This document shows positions 1 through 5,494 of a DNA stretch of 6,105 nt, piece by piece. A program made the translations under genes and the position numbers. The notes beneath the pieces are model-generated. The model was not told the DNA's origin. It was given only the letters and a program-made list of their open reading frames with translations, and searched no databases. The stretch's first letter is position 1. Every line of letters starts with the position of its first letter. The DNA comes from a bacterium. Lineage in GTDB: Bacteria > AUK180 > JAQVHJ01. The stretch is taken from positions 1 through 6,105 of the forward strand of contig JAQVHJ010000158.1 in NCBI GenBank assembly GCA_028696285.1. Reading direction: 5' to 3'.

Positions 1-2510
1 TGGAGAATTATTTTTGTTTCTAACTTCTCTCTCTTAAACTCTTCATATATTTCTATGAGCGCTTTCTTTATCAGGTCCGCAGCTGAACCCTGAAGCGGGG
101 TATTGATTGCGATTCTTTCTCCAAAAGAACGCGTGGCAGGGGTCTTTGAATATAACTCGGGAATATCCCGTCTCCTTCCTAAGATGGTTGTAACATACCC
201 GTTCACCCTGCTGAAATCTATTACGGAATTCATGTATGTCTTGACACCGTTGTATTTATTGAAGTAATTATCTATGAACTTCTTTGCCTGGGCCTGGGAA
301 ATCCCCAACTCCTTCGAAAGTCCAAAGGGTGTCTGCCCGTAAACTATCCCGAAATTAACCTTCTTCGCAATCCTTCTGAATTCAGAAGTGACAAATCCGG
401 GATCTACATCAAAGATCAATGCGGCAGTCCTTGCATGAATATCCTCACCCTTCTCAAATGCCTTGACCAGTTCCGGATCTTCACTGAAATGGGCAAGGAA
501 CCTTAATTCAATCTGTGAATAGTCCGCAGAAATAATAACCCGGTCTTCTGCCCTTGCTATGAACCCGTTCCTGATCTCACGGCCTTCTTCTGTTTTTATG
601 GGAATGTTCTGGAGATTCGGATTGGAACTGGATAACCTCCCGGTGGATGTAATTGTCTGATTGAATGATGTGTGTATCAATCCGGTTCTCGGATTGATAA
701 GATTCTTCAGACTGGTTATATATGTATTTTGAAGCTTGTTTATCTTTCTGTATTCTAATAGGGAATCAATTATTTCATGCTCACCCTGAAGTTCTGTCAG
801 TACCTCGAAATCGGTGGAGATTCCTGTCTTCGTTTTCTTTACAGGCTTCAACTTCATCCGGTCAAATAATATCTCAGACAGCTGCTTGGGTGAGTTGATA
901 TTAAAATCTGTCCCTGCCGATTCATGTATCTTCTTTGTGAGGTTCTCGAGAACCTCATCGTATTTCTTTTCCAGCCTTTCAAAATGCTCCACTTCAATCT
1001 TGACCCCGTTCAGTTCCATCTCACCGAGAACCTTTACAAGCGGCATTTCCACTTCCGTCATCAGTTGGAAAGTCTCCTGTTCAAGCATCTTCTCCCGGAA
1101 AATCTTTTCAAGGCGTAACGGGGCATCCACATCTTCACATGTATATTTATATGCATCCTCAATCGGAACCTCTGAGAAACATTTCTGGTCACACTTCTTC
1201 TCCCCGATAAGCGCGGAGATGGGTGTCTTCTTTAACTTCAGGTATTCAAGACACACTGAATCGAGATTAGTCCGGGGATTGAGAGGATTCAGTACATAAG
1301 CCCCGACGGATGTGTCCATGTAAATCCCGTCAAGCTCGATACCGTTCCTCTTTAAAATGATAAATTCATATTTAAGGTTATGCCCAACCTTTTTAATAGA
1401 GGGATTCTCCAATATCGGTTTCAAGCCTGGTAATACAGCATCTTTATCTAACTGCTCTCCTTCCTTATGCGCAACAGGGATATACCTCCCGAACTCAGGT
1501 GAATCAGAAAGACCTATCCCGACAATCTCTGCATTGATCGGATCTATATCCGTCGTTTCAAGATCAACCGCGAGCATTTCTGACTTTTTAATCCTGTCAA
1601 GAAATTTCGCGAAAGCCTCAGGAGTATTTATTATCCCGTAATCACCCTGGAACCCGGTCCTGTCAGGGAATATCTCATTCAATACGGATATAAATTCCAG
1701 TTCCGTTAATAACTCTTCTAAACCTTCCCGGTTAATCGATTCGGGATTATAGGGAGTAATATTTATCTCCTTGTCATAATCTGTCTTTATCGTTGCAAGG
1801 TCTCTGGATAAGAATGCCTTCTCCTTATCAGTGATCAGTTTCTCCTGAACCTTTCCTTTGATGTCGTCTATATGTTCGTATAAGTTTTCAAGATTACCGT
1901 ACCTACCCATTAAATCCATACCTGTCTTCAACCCGATACCCATAACTCCAGGGATATTATCGCTCGAATCCCCGATTAAACCGAACAGATCCGGAATCCC
2001 TTCCGGACCCACCCCGTACTTCTCCTTAACCGCTTCAGAATTAAACTCAATATCCTTCTGAATATCAACAACCTTTACATTTTCATTGATTAACTGAAAA
2101 AGGTCCTTATCCGAAGATACTATTTTAATATCAAACTGATCCCCGTATCTGTGGGAAAGAACACCTATTAAATCGTCCGCTTCCAGCCCGGGCTGGGCAA
2201 GGGAATCAATTGCAAAATAATCAATCATCTTCTGGATATACGGTATCTGCTTCTGAAGATCATCCGGCATCTCAGGCCGATTCGCCTTATACTCCGTATA
2301 GATCTCCTTCCTGAACGACGGTTCCTTACTGTCAAATGCCACCACTAAATAATCAGGCGACTTCTCCTTGACCACCTTCATTACCGAACGCATGAACCCG
2401 TAAACTGCATTGGTCGGAAGGCCGTTTCGGGTACTTAACTTCTTAATGGCAAAAAAGGCCTTGTAAATAATCGAATACGCATCTATAAGATAAAGTGTTT
2501 TCCTATTCAT
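1..2510 (-). CDS. polA: DNA polymerase I, C-terminus cut by the window edge
   Basis: This is a family A DNA polymerase for gap filling, RNA primer removal and repair. Reading leftward from ATG at 2510, 836 complete codons are open. Residues 1 to about 290 form the 5' nuclease, with acidic residues D10, D60, the EADD run (110-113), SSDKD (132-136) and GDSSDN (180-185), plus YKANR (74-78). Residues about 295-490 form the 3'-5' exonuclease, with D316/E318 (DLETT) and Y456/D460 (YTCED) but Glu at 382 where E. coli has Asp424. The polymerase domain follows, with TSTGRLSSSNPNLQNIP, motif A DYSQIELR (D663) and an O-helix with R712, K716, F720 and Y724. The reading stops at KIIL, just before the expected QVHDE motif C, so roughly 50 residues are missing. 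GGAG lies 6 nt before the start and a consensus promoter lies upstream. No frameshift is seen. Identification is secure. Confidence 0.98.
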   Translation of the reverse strand, partial: MNRKTLYLIDAYSIIYKAFFAIKKLSTRNGLPTNAVYGFMRSVMKVVKEKSPDYLVVAFDSKEPSFRKEIYTEYKANRPEMPDDLQKQIPYIQKMIDYFAIDSLAQPGLEADDLIGVLSHRYGDQFDIKIVSSDKDLFQLINENVKVVDIQKDIEFNSEAVKEKYGVGPEGIPDLFGLIGDSSDNIPGVMGIGLKTGMDLMGRYGNLENLYEHIDDIKGKVQEKLITDKEKAFLSRDLATIKTDYDKEINITPYNPESINREGLEELLTELEFISVLNEIFPDRTGFQGDYGIINTPEAFAKFLDRIKKSEMLAVDLETTDIDPINAEIVGIGLSDSPEFGRYIPVAHKEGEQLDKDAVLPGLKPILENPSIKKVGHNLKYEFIILKRNGIELDGIYMDTSVGAYVLNPLNPRTNLDSVCLEYLKLKKTPISALIGEKKCDQKCFSEVPIEDAYKYTCEDVDAPLRLEKIFREKMLEQETFQLMTEVEMPLVKVLGEMELNGVKIEVEHFERLEKKYDEVLENLTKKIHESAGTDFNINSPKQLSEILFDRMKLKPVKKTKTGISTDFEVLTELQGEHEIIDSLLEYRKINKLQNTYITSLKNLINPRTGLIHTSFNQTITSTGRLSSSNPNLQNIPIKTEEGREIRNGFIARAEDRVIISADYSQIELRFLAHFSEDPELVKAFEKGEDIHARTAALIFDVDPGFVTSEFRRIAKKVNFGIVYGQTPFGLSKELGISQAQAKKFIDNYFNKYNGVKTYMNSVIDFSRVNGYVTTILGRRRDIPELYSKTPATRSFGERIAINTPLQGSAADLIKKALIEIYEEFKREKLETKIIL

Positions 2511-2516
2511 AAATAA

Positions 2517-2520
2517 CTCC
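2517..2520 (-). promoter_or_regulatory. Shine-Dalgarno site of polA
   Basis: On the minus strand GGAG stands 6 nt before the ATG at 2510, which supports that start. It lies only a few bases after the predicted transcription start, so the untranslated leader would be about 12 nt long. Confidence 0.75.
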
Positions 2521-2528
2521 ATTTTTTA

Positions 2529-2557
2529 ATTATAACCTAAAAAAGAAATTATGTCAA
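2529..2557 (-). promoter_or_regulatory. consensus sigma70-type promoter of polA
   Basis: On the minus strand TTGACA (2557-2552) and TATAAT (2534-2529) are separated by exactly 17 bp, a perfect match to the housekeeping sigma consensus in both boxes. The predicted transcription start is near 2522-2523. This suggests strong, probably constitutive initiation; strength is inferred from consensus match only. Confidence 0.85.
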
Positions 2558-2566
2558 GTATGGAAC

Positions 2567-2624
2567 GTGATTCGTGAACTAAAAGAAATGTAAACGGTAA
2601 ACGGTCAATGGTGAACTGTAAATA
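2567..2624 (+). repeat. heptamer-periodic array upstream of polA
   Basis: The stretch reads as 7-bp units that mostly fit GTNNANN: GTGATTC and GTGAACT at 2567-2580, a 9-bp interruption, then GTAAACG twice, GTCAATG, GTGAACT and GTAAATA from 2590 to 2624. It begins 10 bp upstream of the polA -35 box. Positions 2599-2621 also form an imperfect inverted repeat (20 of 23) with 3228-3250. Function is unknown; a simple-sequence repeat of the short-tandem type or an array of protein-binding sites are both possible. Confidence 0.6.
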
Positions 2625-2660
2625 TAAGAATTGTATTACAAACAATTAATACACACTGTA

Positions 2661-2680
2661 GGGGCGAACGGTTTTCGCCC
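2661..2680 (+). repeat. small GC-rich hairpin repeat
   Basis: GGGCGAA (2662-2668) and TTCGCCC (2674-2680) make a perfect 7-bp stem with a 5-nt loop, preceded by TGTAG. The GTAGGGGCGA...TCGCCC form resembles small interspersed palindromes common in bacterial spacers (recalled, not searched). It lies upstream of both divergent genes and lacks a following T-run, so it is unlikely to be their terminator. Confidence 0.5.
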
Positions 2681-2714
2681 TTATTGAATGAAAATAATAC
2701 ATCGTAAGGACAAT

Positions 2715-2851
2715 GGTGCCAGAGTTCAAAAGTAAACACCTGCAAAATCAATAGTATTTTTGAAAATTGGATCTGTTTATGTCCGTTGGATTAAATAATG
2801 TAAAAATGGCACTCCCAACATATTGGCATTTACAAGCTTTTTTGTAAAAAA
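2715..2851 (+). repeat. 137-bp direct repeat, copy A
   Basis: This segment aligns without gaps to 2904-3040, with about 10 mismatches in 137 positions (roughly 93% identity), at a fixed offset of 189 bp. It starts GGTGCCAGAGTTC and ends in TTTTTTGTAAAAAA. No convincing open frame runs through it, and mismatches show no codon pattern. The 3' end runs into a 38-bp module that recurs at 5036-5073. It looks like a non-autonomous interspersed element or a local duplication; the family was not recognised. Confidence 0.85.
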
Positions 2852-2884
2852 AACAGGGACGGCCCCAAAAAAAGTTGAAAAATT
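2847..2884 (+). repeat. 38-bp GGGACGG module, copy 1
   Basis: An A-run, CAGGGACGGCCCC, a second A-run and GTTGAAAAATT make a 38-bp block identical base for base to 5036-5073, more than 2 kb away on the other side of the operon. It follows repeat copy A directly and has no counterpart after copy B, where the sequence diverges. Exact identity in otherwise degenerate spacer DNA implies recent spread or a conserved function. GGGACGG boxes recall repeats linked to REP-associated (RAYT) transposases; that link is from memory. Confidence 0.8.
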
Positions 2885-2903
2885 GAAAATTAAAAATGAC
2901 GTT

Positions 2904-3040
2904 GGTGCTAGAGTTCACAAGTAAACACCTGCAAAATCAATAGTATTTTTGAAAATTGGATCACTTTATGCCAGTTGGATTAAATAATGTAAAAATGGCA
3001 CTCCCAACATATTGGTATTTATAGTCTTTTTTGTAAAAAA
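2904..3040 (+). repeat. 137-bp direct repeat, copy B
   Basis: Second copy of the 2715-2851 element in the same orientation. Differences cluster at the centre (around 2951-2965) and near the end (3016-3025). After 3040 the sequence leaves the copy A pattern and enters a GAACCGTCCC box, the reverse complement of a GGGACGGTTC box. The copies are separated by 52 bp, which is not a repeat of anything else in the window. Confidence 0.85.
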
Positions 3041-3045
3041 TGAAA

Positions 3046-3073
3046 GAACCGTCCCTTATTTTTTTTAAGGGAC
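3046..3073 (-). repeat. GGGACGGTTC box with 8-bp inverted repeat
   Basis: Read on the minus strand this contains GGGACGGTTC. On the plus strand GTCCCTTA (3051-3058) and TAAGGGAC (3066-3073) form a perfect 8-bp stem around a loop of seven T. This is a related but differently oriented version of the GGGACGG box in the 38-bp module. It may mark one end of a small non-autonomous element. It is not placed as a terminator for any gene in the window. Confidence 0.55.
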
Positions 3074-3159
3074 ACATGAAACTGACAGATTTACAATGTT
3101 TATTGATAATTTTTACATTTATTTGTTGATGAAAACATTTAAAATGATATCTGAGTAGC

Positions 3160-3202
3160 CAAACGAAGCGTGATTGGTTGCTTGCAACCCGAAGCAATCC
3201 AT
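3160..3202 (+). repeat. degenerate palindromic interspersed repeat
   Basis: GGTTGC (3176-3181) and GCAACC (3184-3189) form a perfect stem with a 2-nt loop, flanked by GATT and AATC. The segment contains CGAAGCAATCC, typical of the GATTGCTTCG-type repeats scattered in many bacterial genomes (recalled, not searched). It is probably a decayed copy with no coding role. Confidence 0.4.
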
Positions 3203-3227
3203 CCTAGAACTGAACTGATTTTTAAGA

Positions 3228-3250
3228 TTACCGTTCACCATTCACCGTTA
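3228..3250 (-). repeat. inverted partner of the heptamer array
   Basis: On the minus strand this reads as 7-bp units including GTGAATG and GTGAACG, and matches 2599-2621 at 20 of 23 positions in opposite orientation. With that partner it brackets the repeat block of about 650 bp. It ends 10 bp before the -35 box of the rightward operon. Confidence 0.6.
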
Positions 3251-3260
3251 TTTTTTTTAC

Positions 3261-3289
3261 TTGAAAATTAGAGAAAAATCTGATATATT
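3261..3289 (+). promoter_or_regulatory. sigma70-type promoter of the HAD-STAS-rsmI operon
   Basis: TTGAAA (3261-3266) and TATATT (3284-3289) are 17 bp apart, with TG at 3281-3282 one base before the -10 box (an extended -10). The expected start is near 3296, giving a leader of about 20 nt before the ATG at 3316. No other promoter is evident before the downstream genes, so it probably drives all three. Confidence 0.7.
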
Positions 3290-3315
3290 ATAGTTTAAGT
3301 AAGCGGGGTCGTTTT

Positions 3316-3996
3316 ATGATTAAGGGATTATTCTTCGATTTTTATGATACTTTATGTTATGTGAATGATGCTGTCTATTTTGAAGGCAAGAAGAAGATGG
3401 CGGATGTATTAGGTGTGGAGATGGAGCTTTTCTTTTCTGAATGGCGGAAAACGGGGATGGACAGCTTAATCGGGAAACTGGGAACCACGAAGGAACGTAT
3501 CATGAAAGTTGCATTTGTCTTAGGTATAAACCTTTCTTCAGAAACTGCGGAGGAACTTGAGAAGATTGACTGGGAATATCTGCATAATGCCGCTGAATTG
3601 TACCCGAATACAGAGAAGGTATTAAACATGCTGAAGCGTGAAAGATTTAAACTGGGAATAATCAGCAATGCATCTGATACGGTTGAAACTCTCCGTAAAA
3701 AATTTAATCTCCAACAGTATTTCGATGTTATTAATTTTTCATATCAACTCAAAACAAAGAAACCGGATAAACCCATTTACTTAACTGCTCTCGAATCCTT
3801 AGGTTTAACCCCTGAAGAATCGGTATATACCGGGGACGGGAACGATTCAGAATTAGATACTGCATACGACCTGGGATTCAAAACAATTCTTATCACACAA
3901 AAACGCAATGACCGTTTCAGAAATGCAGAGAGCAATAAATACCACCACGAGATAAATGATATTTCAGAAATTTTTAATATAATAAACGAGGAATAA
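3316..3996 (+). CDS. HAD superfamily (subfamily IA) hydrolase, substrate unknown
   Basis: The 226-residue cytosolic protein has the HAD motifs in order. Motif I is FFDFYDTL with nucleophile D8. A helical cap occupies about 15-95, motif II is IISNAS (S117, N118), motif III is KKPDKPIY (K149) and motif IV is TGDGNDSELD (D174, D181). The motif IV form GDxxxxD is typical of Mg-dependent phosphatases. In motif I the residue two after the nucleophile is Tyr10, not the usual acid/base Asp. Haloacid dehalogenases also have Tyr there, but their motif IV differs, so phosphatase versus dehalogenase cannot be settled. The start is supported by the motif lying right after it and by AGCGGGG 7 nt upstream, a modest binding site. 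It is first in an operon with the STAS gene 1 bp downstream. The family is certain; the substrate is not. Confidence 0.9.
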   Translation: MIKGLFFDFYDTLCYVNDAVYFEGKKKMADVLGVEMELFFSEWRKTGMDSLIGKLGTTKERIMKVAFVLGINLSSETAEELEKIDWEYLHNAAELYPNTEKVLNMLKRERFKLGIISNASDTVETLRKKFNLQQYFDVINFSYQLKTKKPDKPIYLTALESLGLTPEESVYTGDGNDSELDTAYDLGFKTILITQKRNDRFRNAESNKYHHEINDISEIFNIINEE

Positions 3997-3997
3997 T

Positions 3998-4336
3998 ATG
4001 AGTATTTCATTTGAAACTGAAAAGGATATCTGTGTAGTCTCTCCGGAAGCCCGATTATCTATAAAGGAACGCTTGGAATTTGAAGGGGGGATTATCAAAC
4101 TTACAGAAAAGGGAACCAATAAAATACTAATTGATTTTTCAAGAACTAAATATATAGACAGTTCATGCCTGGGAGTAATCGCGGGATTTATAGCGAAATT
4201 AAGGAATGCTGACGGAGATATCAGGATATGCTGTATAAATACCAATATCCGTAAAATCTTCGAAATGACAAACCTGCATACGGTTATTAAAATTTACGAT
4301 GACAGAAAATCCGCTGTTAAGGATTTCGTTGGATGA
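3998..4336 (+). CDS. STAS-domain protein, anti-sigma factor antagonist type
   Basis: The 112-residue protein is a single STAS domain like SpoIIAA and RsbV, of the family's usual length, with no membrane segment. A central ILIDFS strand is followed by YIDSSCLG at 52-59. Ser55 sits at the position that partner kinases phosphorylate in SpoIIAA/RsbV, where the usual motif is DSSGLG; here Cys57 replaces the Gly. In known systems the unphosphorylated protein binds an anti-sigma kinase and frees a sigma factor or other target. No kinase, PP2C phosphatase or sigma factor lies nearby, so its partner is unknown. GAGGA (3988-3992) lies inside the end of the HAD gene, 5 nt before the ATG. Its stop overlaps the rsmI start by 4 bp, implying translational coupling. 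The fold is confident and the role inferred. Confidence 0.88.
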   Translation: MSISFETEKDICVVSPEARLSIKERLEFEGGIIKLTEKGTNKILIDFSRTKYIDSSCLGVIAGFIAKLRNADGDIRICCINTNIRKIFEMTNLHTVIKIYDDRKSAVKDFVG

Positions 4337-5004
4337 GCGGAATCCTCTATATAGTCTCCACCCCGATCGGGAATCTGAAAGATATTACATTACGCGCAAT
4401 TGAGATTTTAAAGGAAGCTGATATTGTAGCAGCTGAAGATACCAGGCGAACCGGACTTCTTCTCAAAAATTTCGAGATCAAATCAAAACTCACACCATAT
4501 CACGATTTCAATAAGGAATCCGCAACACAGCATTTAATCAGGGAACTCCTTGACGGAAAGATTATCGCCCTTGTCTCCGATGCCGGAACACCGGGCATAT
4601 CCGACCCGGGATATCATTTAATTCAGAAAGCTCTTGAAAATGAAATTCAGGTGACCCCGGTACCCGGACCGTCTTCAATCTTAACCTGTCTCGTTGCATC
4701 GGGACTCCCGACTGATTCATTCATGTTCCTCGGATACCTTCCGAAGAAGGATAAAAAAATGAACGAGATCCTGAACCTGATAAATACTGTCAAAACAACA
4801 TTTATCCTCTTCGAATCACCACTCAGGATAATTAAAACAATGGAACACCTTTCAAATAATATTCCTGATTACCGCTGCGTAATCGGCCGGGAACTCACGA
4901 AGAAATTTGAAGAATTTATCCGTGGAACCGTCTCCGAAATCTACAACGAACTAAAAAACCGGAAAAACATCAAAGGCGAGATAGTCTTACTTCTTCATAA
5001 ATAA
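4333..5004 (+). CDS. rsmI: 16S rRNA (cytidine1402-2'-O)-methyltransferase RsmI
   Basis: The 223-residue protein is a tetrapyrrole-methylase-fold enzyme. The family uses S-adenosylmethionine to 2'-O-methylate C1402 of 16S rRNA in the decoding centre, beside the RsmH N4 methylation. Signature blocks are all present: YIVSTPIGNLKDITLRA (6-22), AAEDTRRTGLLL (33-44), ALVSDAGTPGISDPGY (79-94), VPGPSS (110-115), SGLPTDSFMFLGYLPKK (123-139), FESPLR (160-165), RELTKKFEEFIRGT (186-199) and GEIVLLL (215-221). E. coli RsmI is 286 residues; this one stops right after the core fold and lacks the C-terminal extension, as many homologues do. AAGGA (4319-4323) lies 9 nt before the ATG, inside the STAS gene, and the ATGA overlap couples the two. 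No clear terminator follows. Confidence 0.96.
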   Translation: MSGILYIVSTPIGNLKDITLRAIEILKEADIVAAEDTRRTGLLLKNFEIKSKLTPYHDFNKESATQHLIRELLDGKIIALVSDAGTPGISDPGYHLIQKALENEIQVTPVPGPSSILTCLVASGLPTDSFMFLGYLPKKDKKMNEILNLINTVKTTFILFESPLRIIKTMEHLSNNIPDYRCVIGRELTKKFEEFIRGTVSEIYNELKNRKNIKGEIVLLLHK

Positions 5005-5035
5005 AGGTGCCGGCCTCTGATATCTTATATTTGAT

Positions 5036-5073
5036 AAAAAAACAGGGACGGCCCCAAAAAAAGTTGAAAAATT
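5036..5073 (+). repeat. 38-bp GGGACGG module, copy 2
   Basis: Identical over 38 bases to 2847-2884 and in the same orientation: A-run, CAGGGACGGCCCC, A-run, GTTGAAAAATT. It lies 31 bp after the rsmI stop. The 137-bp element that precedes copy 1 is absent here, so the module can exist separately or this copy has lost it. Confidence 0.8.
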
Positions 5074-5081
5074 ATATATTA

Positions 5082-5145
5082 GTGGATAGTGGAGTGTGGA
5101 GTGTGGAATGTGATGATGGTATATGTGAATTCTGAATTGTAATAA
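5082..5145 (+). repeat. heptamer-periodic array downstream of rsmI
   Basis: Starting at 5082 the units are GTGGATA, GTGGAGT twice, GTGGAAT and GTGATGA, all 7 bp and all beginning GTG. A weaker 7-bp rhythm continues one base out of phase with GTGAATT and CTGAATT to about 5145. The units share the GTNNANN form with the array at 2567-2624 though the sequences differ. No coding frame runs through it. Confidence 0.6.
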
Positions 5146-5152
5146 CATTATC

Positions 5153-5206
5153 TGTCATTGCGTTGCTTATCCAGAGTGAATCGAAGGACCTGTCGAAACA
5201 ATCTCT
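5153..5206 (+). repeat. degenerate TGTCATTGCG...CAATCTC interspersed repeat
   Basis: It begins TGTCATTGCG and ends GAAACAATCTC, the two ends of a short palindromic repeat seen in many bacterial genomes; the middle contains GAATCGAAGGACC, another commonly repeated phrase. The recognition is from memory and the copy is decayed. Confidence 0.4.
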
Positions 5207-5280
5207 ATTCCGTTTAGTGAAGAGCGGATAAAAATTAAATTCTGTTTGATTTTCTGTAATCAGTTTGACTAATCAGTAAG

Positions 5281-5298
5281 AGAAAAATATATTTTTCT
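5281..5298. repeat. 18-bp perfect AT-rich palindrome
   Basis: AGAAAAATA followed directly by its reverse complement, with no loop. It contains only two G/C pairs per arm-to-arm hairpin, so a transcript hairpin would be weak. Just upstream TAATCAGT occurs twice at 13-bp spacing (5257 and 5270). It may be chance in AT-rich DNA. Confidence 0.4.
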
Positions 5299-5450
5299 AA
5301 CAACCTCAGTTTTATCTAAAGCATGTATTTAACTAAAAGTCTCGATCTGGTTCATAAAAATTAATTTCGTAACTCTTCGAAATAGGGAAAGTCTTTCAAA
5401 ACAGAATATAAAAACTATCAAACAATTGTTCTCATCTTGAATTGAAAAGG

Positions 5451-5488
5451 CATTTTCGTATTTTCGTAATTACGAAAATACGAAAATG
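5451..5488 (-). terminator. perfect 38-bp palindrome after wecB, possible terminator
   Basis: The 19-bp arms are exact reverse complements with no spacer. Each arm contains the octamer TTTTCGTA or its complement twice in tandem. It begins 6 bp beyond the wecB stop codon, the usual place for an intrinsic terminator. In the wecB direction the stem is followed by CCTTTTCAATT, a poor T-run, and the stem is AT-rich, so termination would be modest. Being symmetric it could act on either strand or bind a dimeric protein instead. The structure is certain and the role inferred. Confidence 0.6.
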
Positions 5489-5494
5489 ATAAGA

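Larger units (their letters stand above)
5005..5494. other. repeat-rich spacer between convergent rsmI and wecB
   Basis: No convincing gene is seen on either strand in these 490 bases. The spacer holds the second copy of the 38-bp module, a heptamer array, a degenerate interspersed repeat, a short AT palindrome and a long perfect palindrome beside the wecB stop. The stretch 5300-5450 is plain AT-rich sequence in which I see nothing. GGTGCC at 5006-5011 repeats the first six bases of the 137-bp element, so this could be an internally deleted copy, but that rests on six bases. Confidence 0.6.

Noticed and set aside
814..1299. Open frame of 161 codons on the plus strand
   Set aside because: It lies antisense inside polA, whose minus-strand translation carries continuous family A polymerase motifs. 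The plus-strand protein is Ser/Phe-rich low-complexity sequence with no recognisable domain. The same applies to 924-1118, 1357-1641 and 1858-2061.
2661..2680. Terminator hairpin between polA and the HAD gene
   Set aside because: Both flanking genes read away from it and there is no T-run after the stem; it fits better as a small interspersed repeat.
2715..3040. CRISPR-like repeat pair
   Set aside because: Only two units, 137 bp each and 52 bp apart, with no spacer array and no cas genes.
2961..3197. 78-codon open frame on the minus strand in the repeat block
   Set aside because: It runs across part of repeat copy B, the hairpin and the degenerate palindrome. The equivalent frame is not kept in copy A, there is no good ribosome binding site, and no domain is recognisable.
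3375..4245. Minus-strand open frames opposite the HAD and STAS genes
   Set aside because: They are antisense shadows of well-supported plus-strand genes.
5005..5060. Intrinsic terminator directly after rsmI
   Set aside because: GCCGGC and the GGGACGGCCCC box give only stems of 3-4 bp and are followed by A-runs rather than T-runs in the rsmI direction.
5005..5494. tRNA or other structured RNA gene in the second spacer
   Set aside because: I found no cloverleaf-like stems or T-loop consensus; the visible structure is palindromic repeats only.
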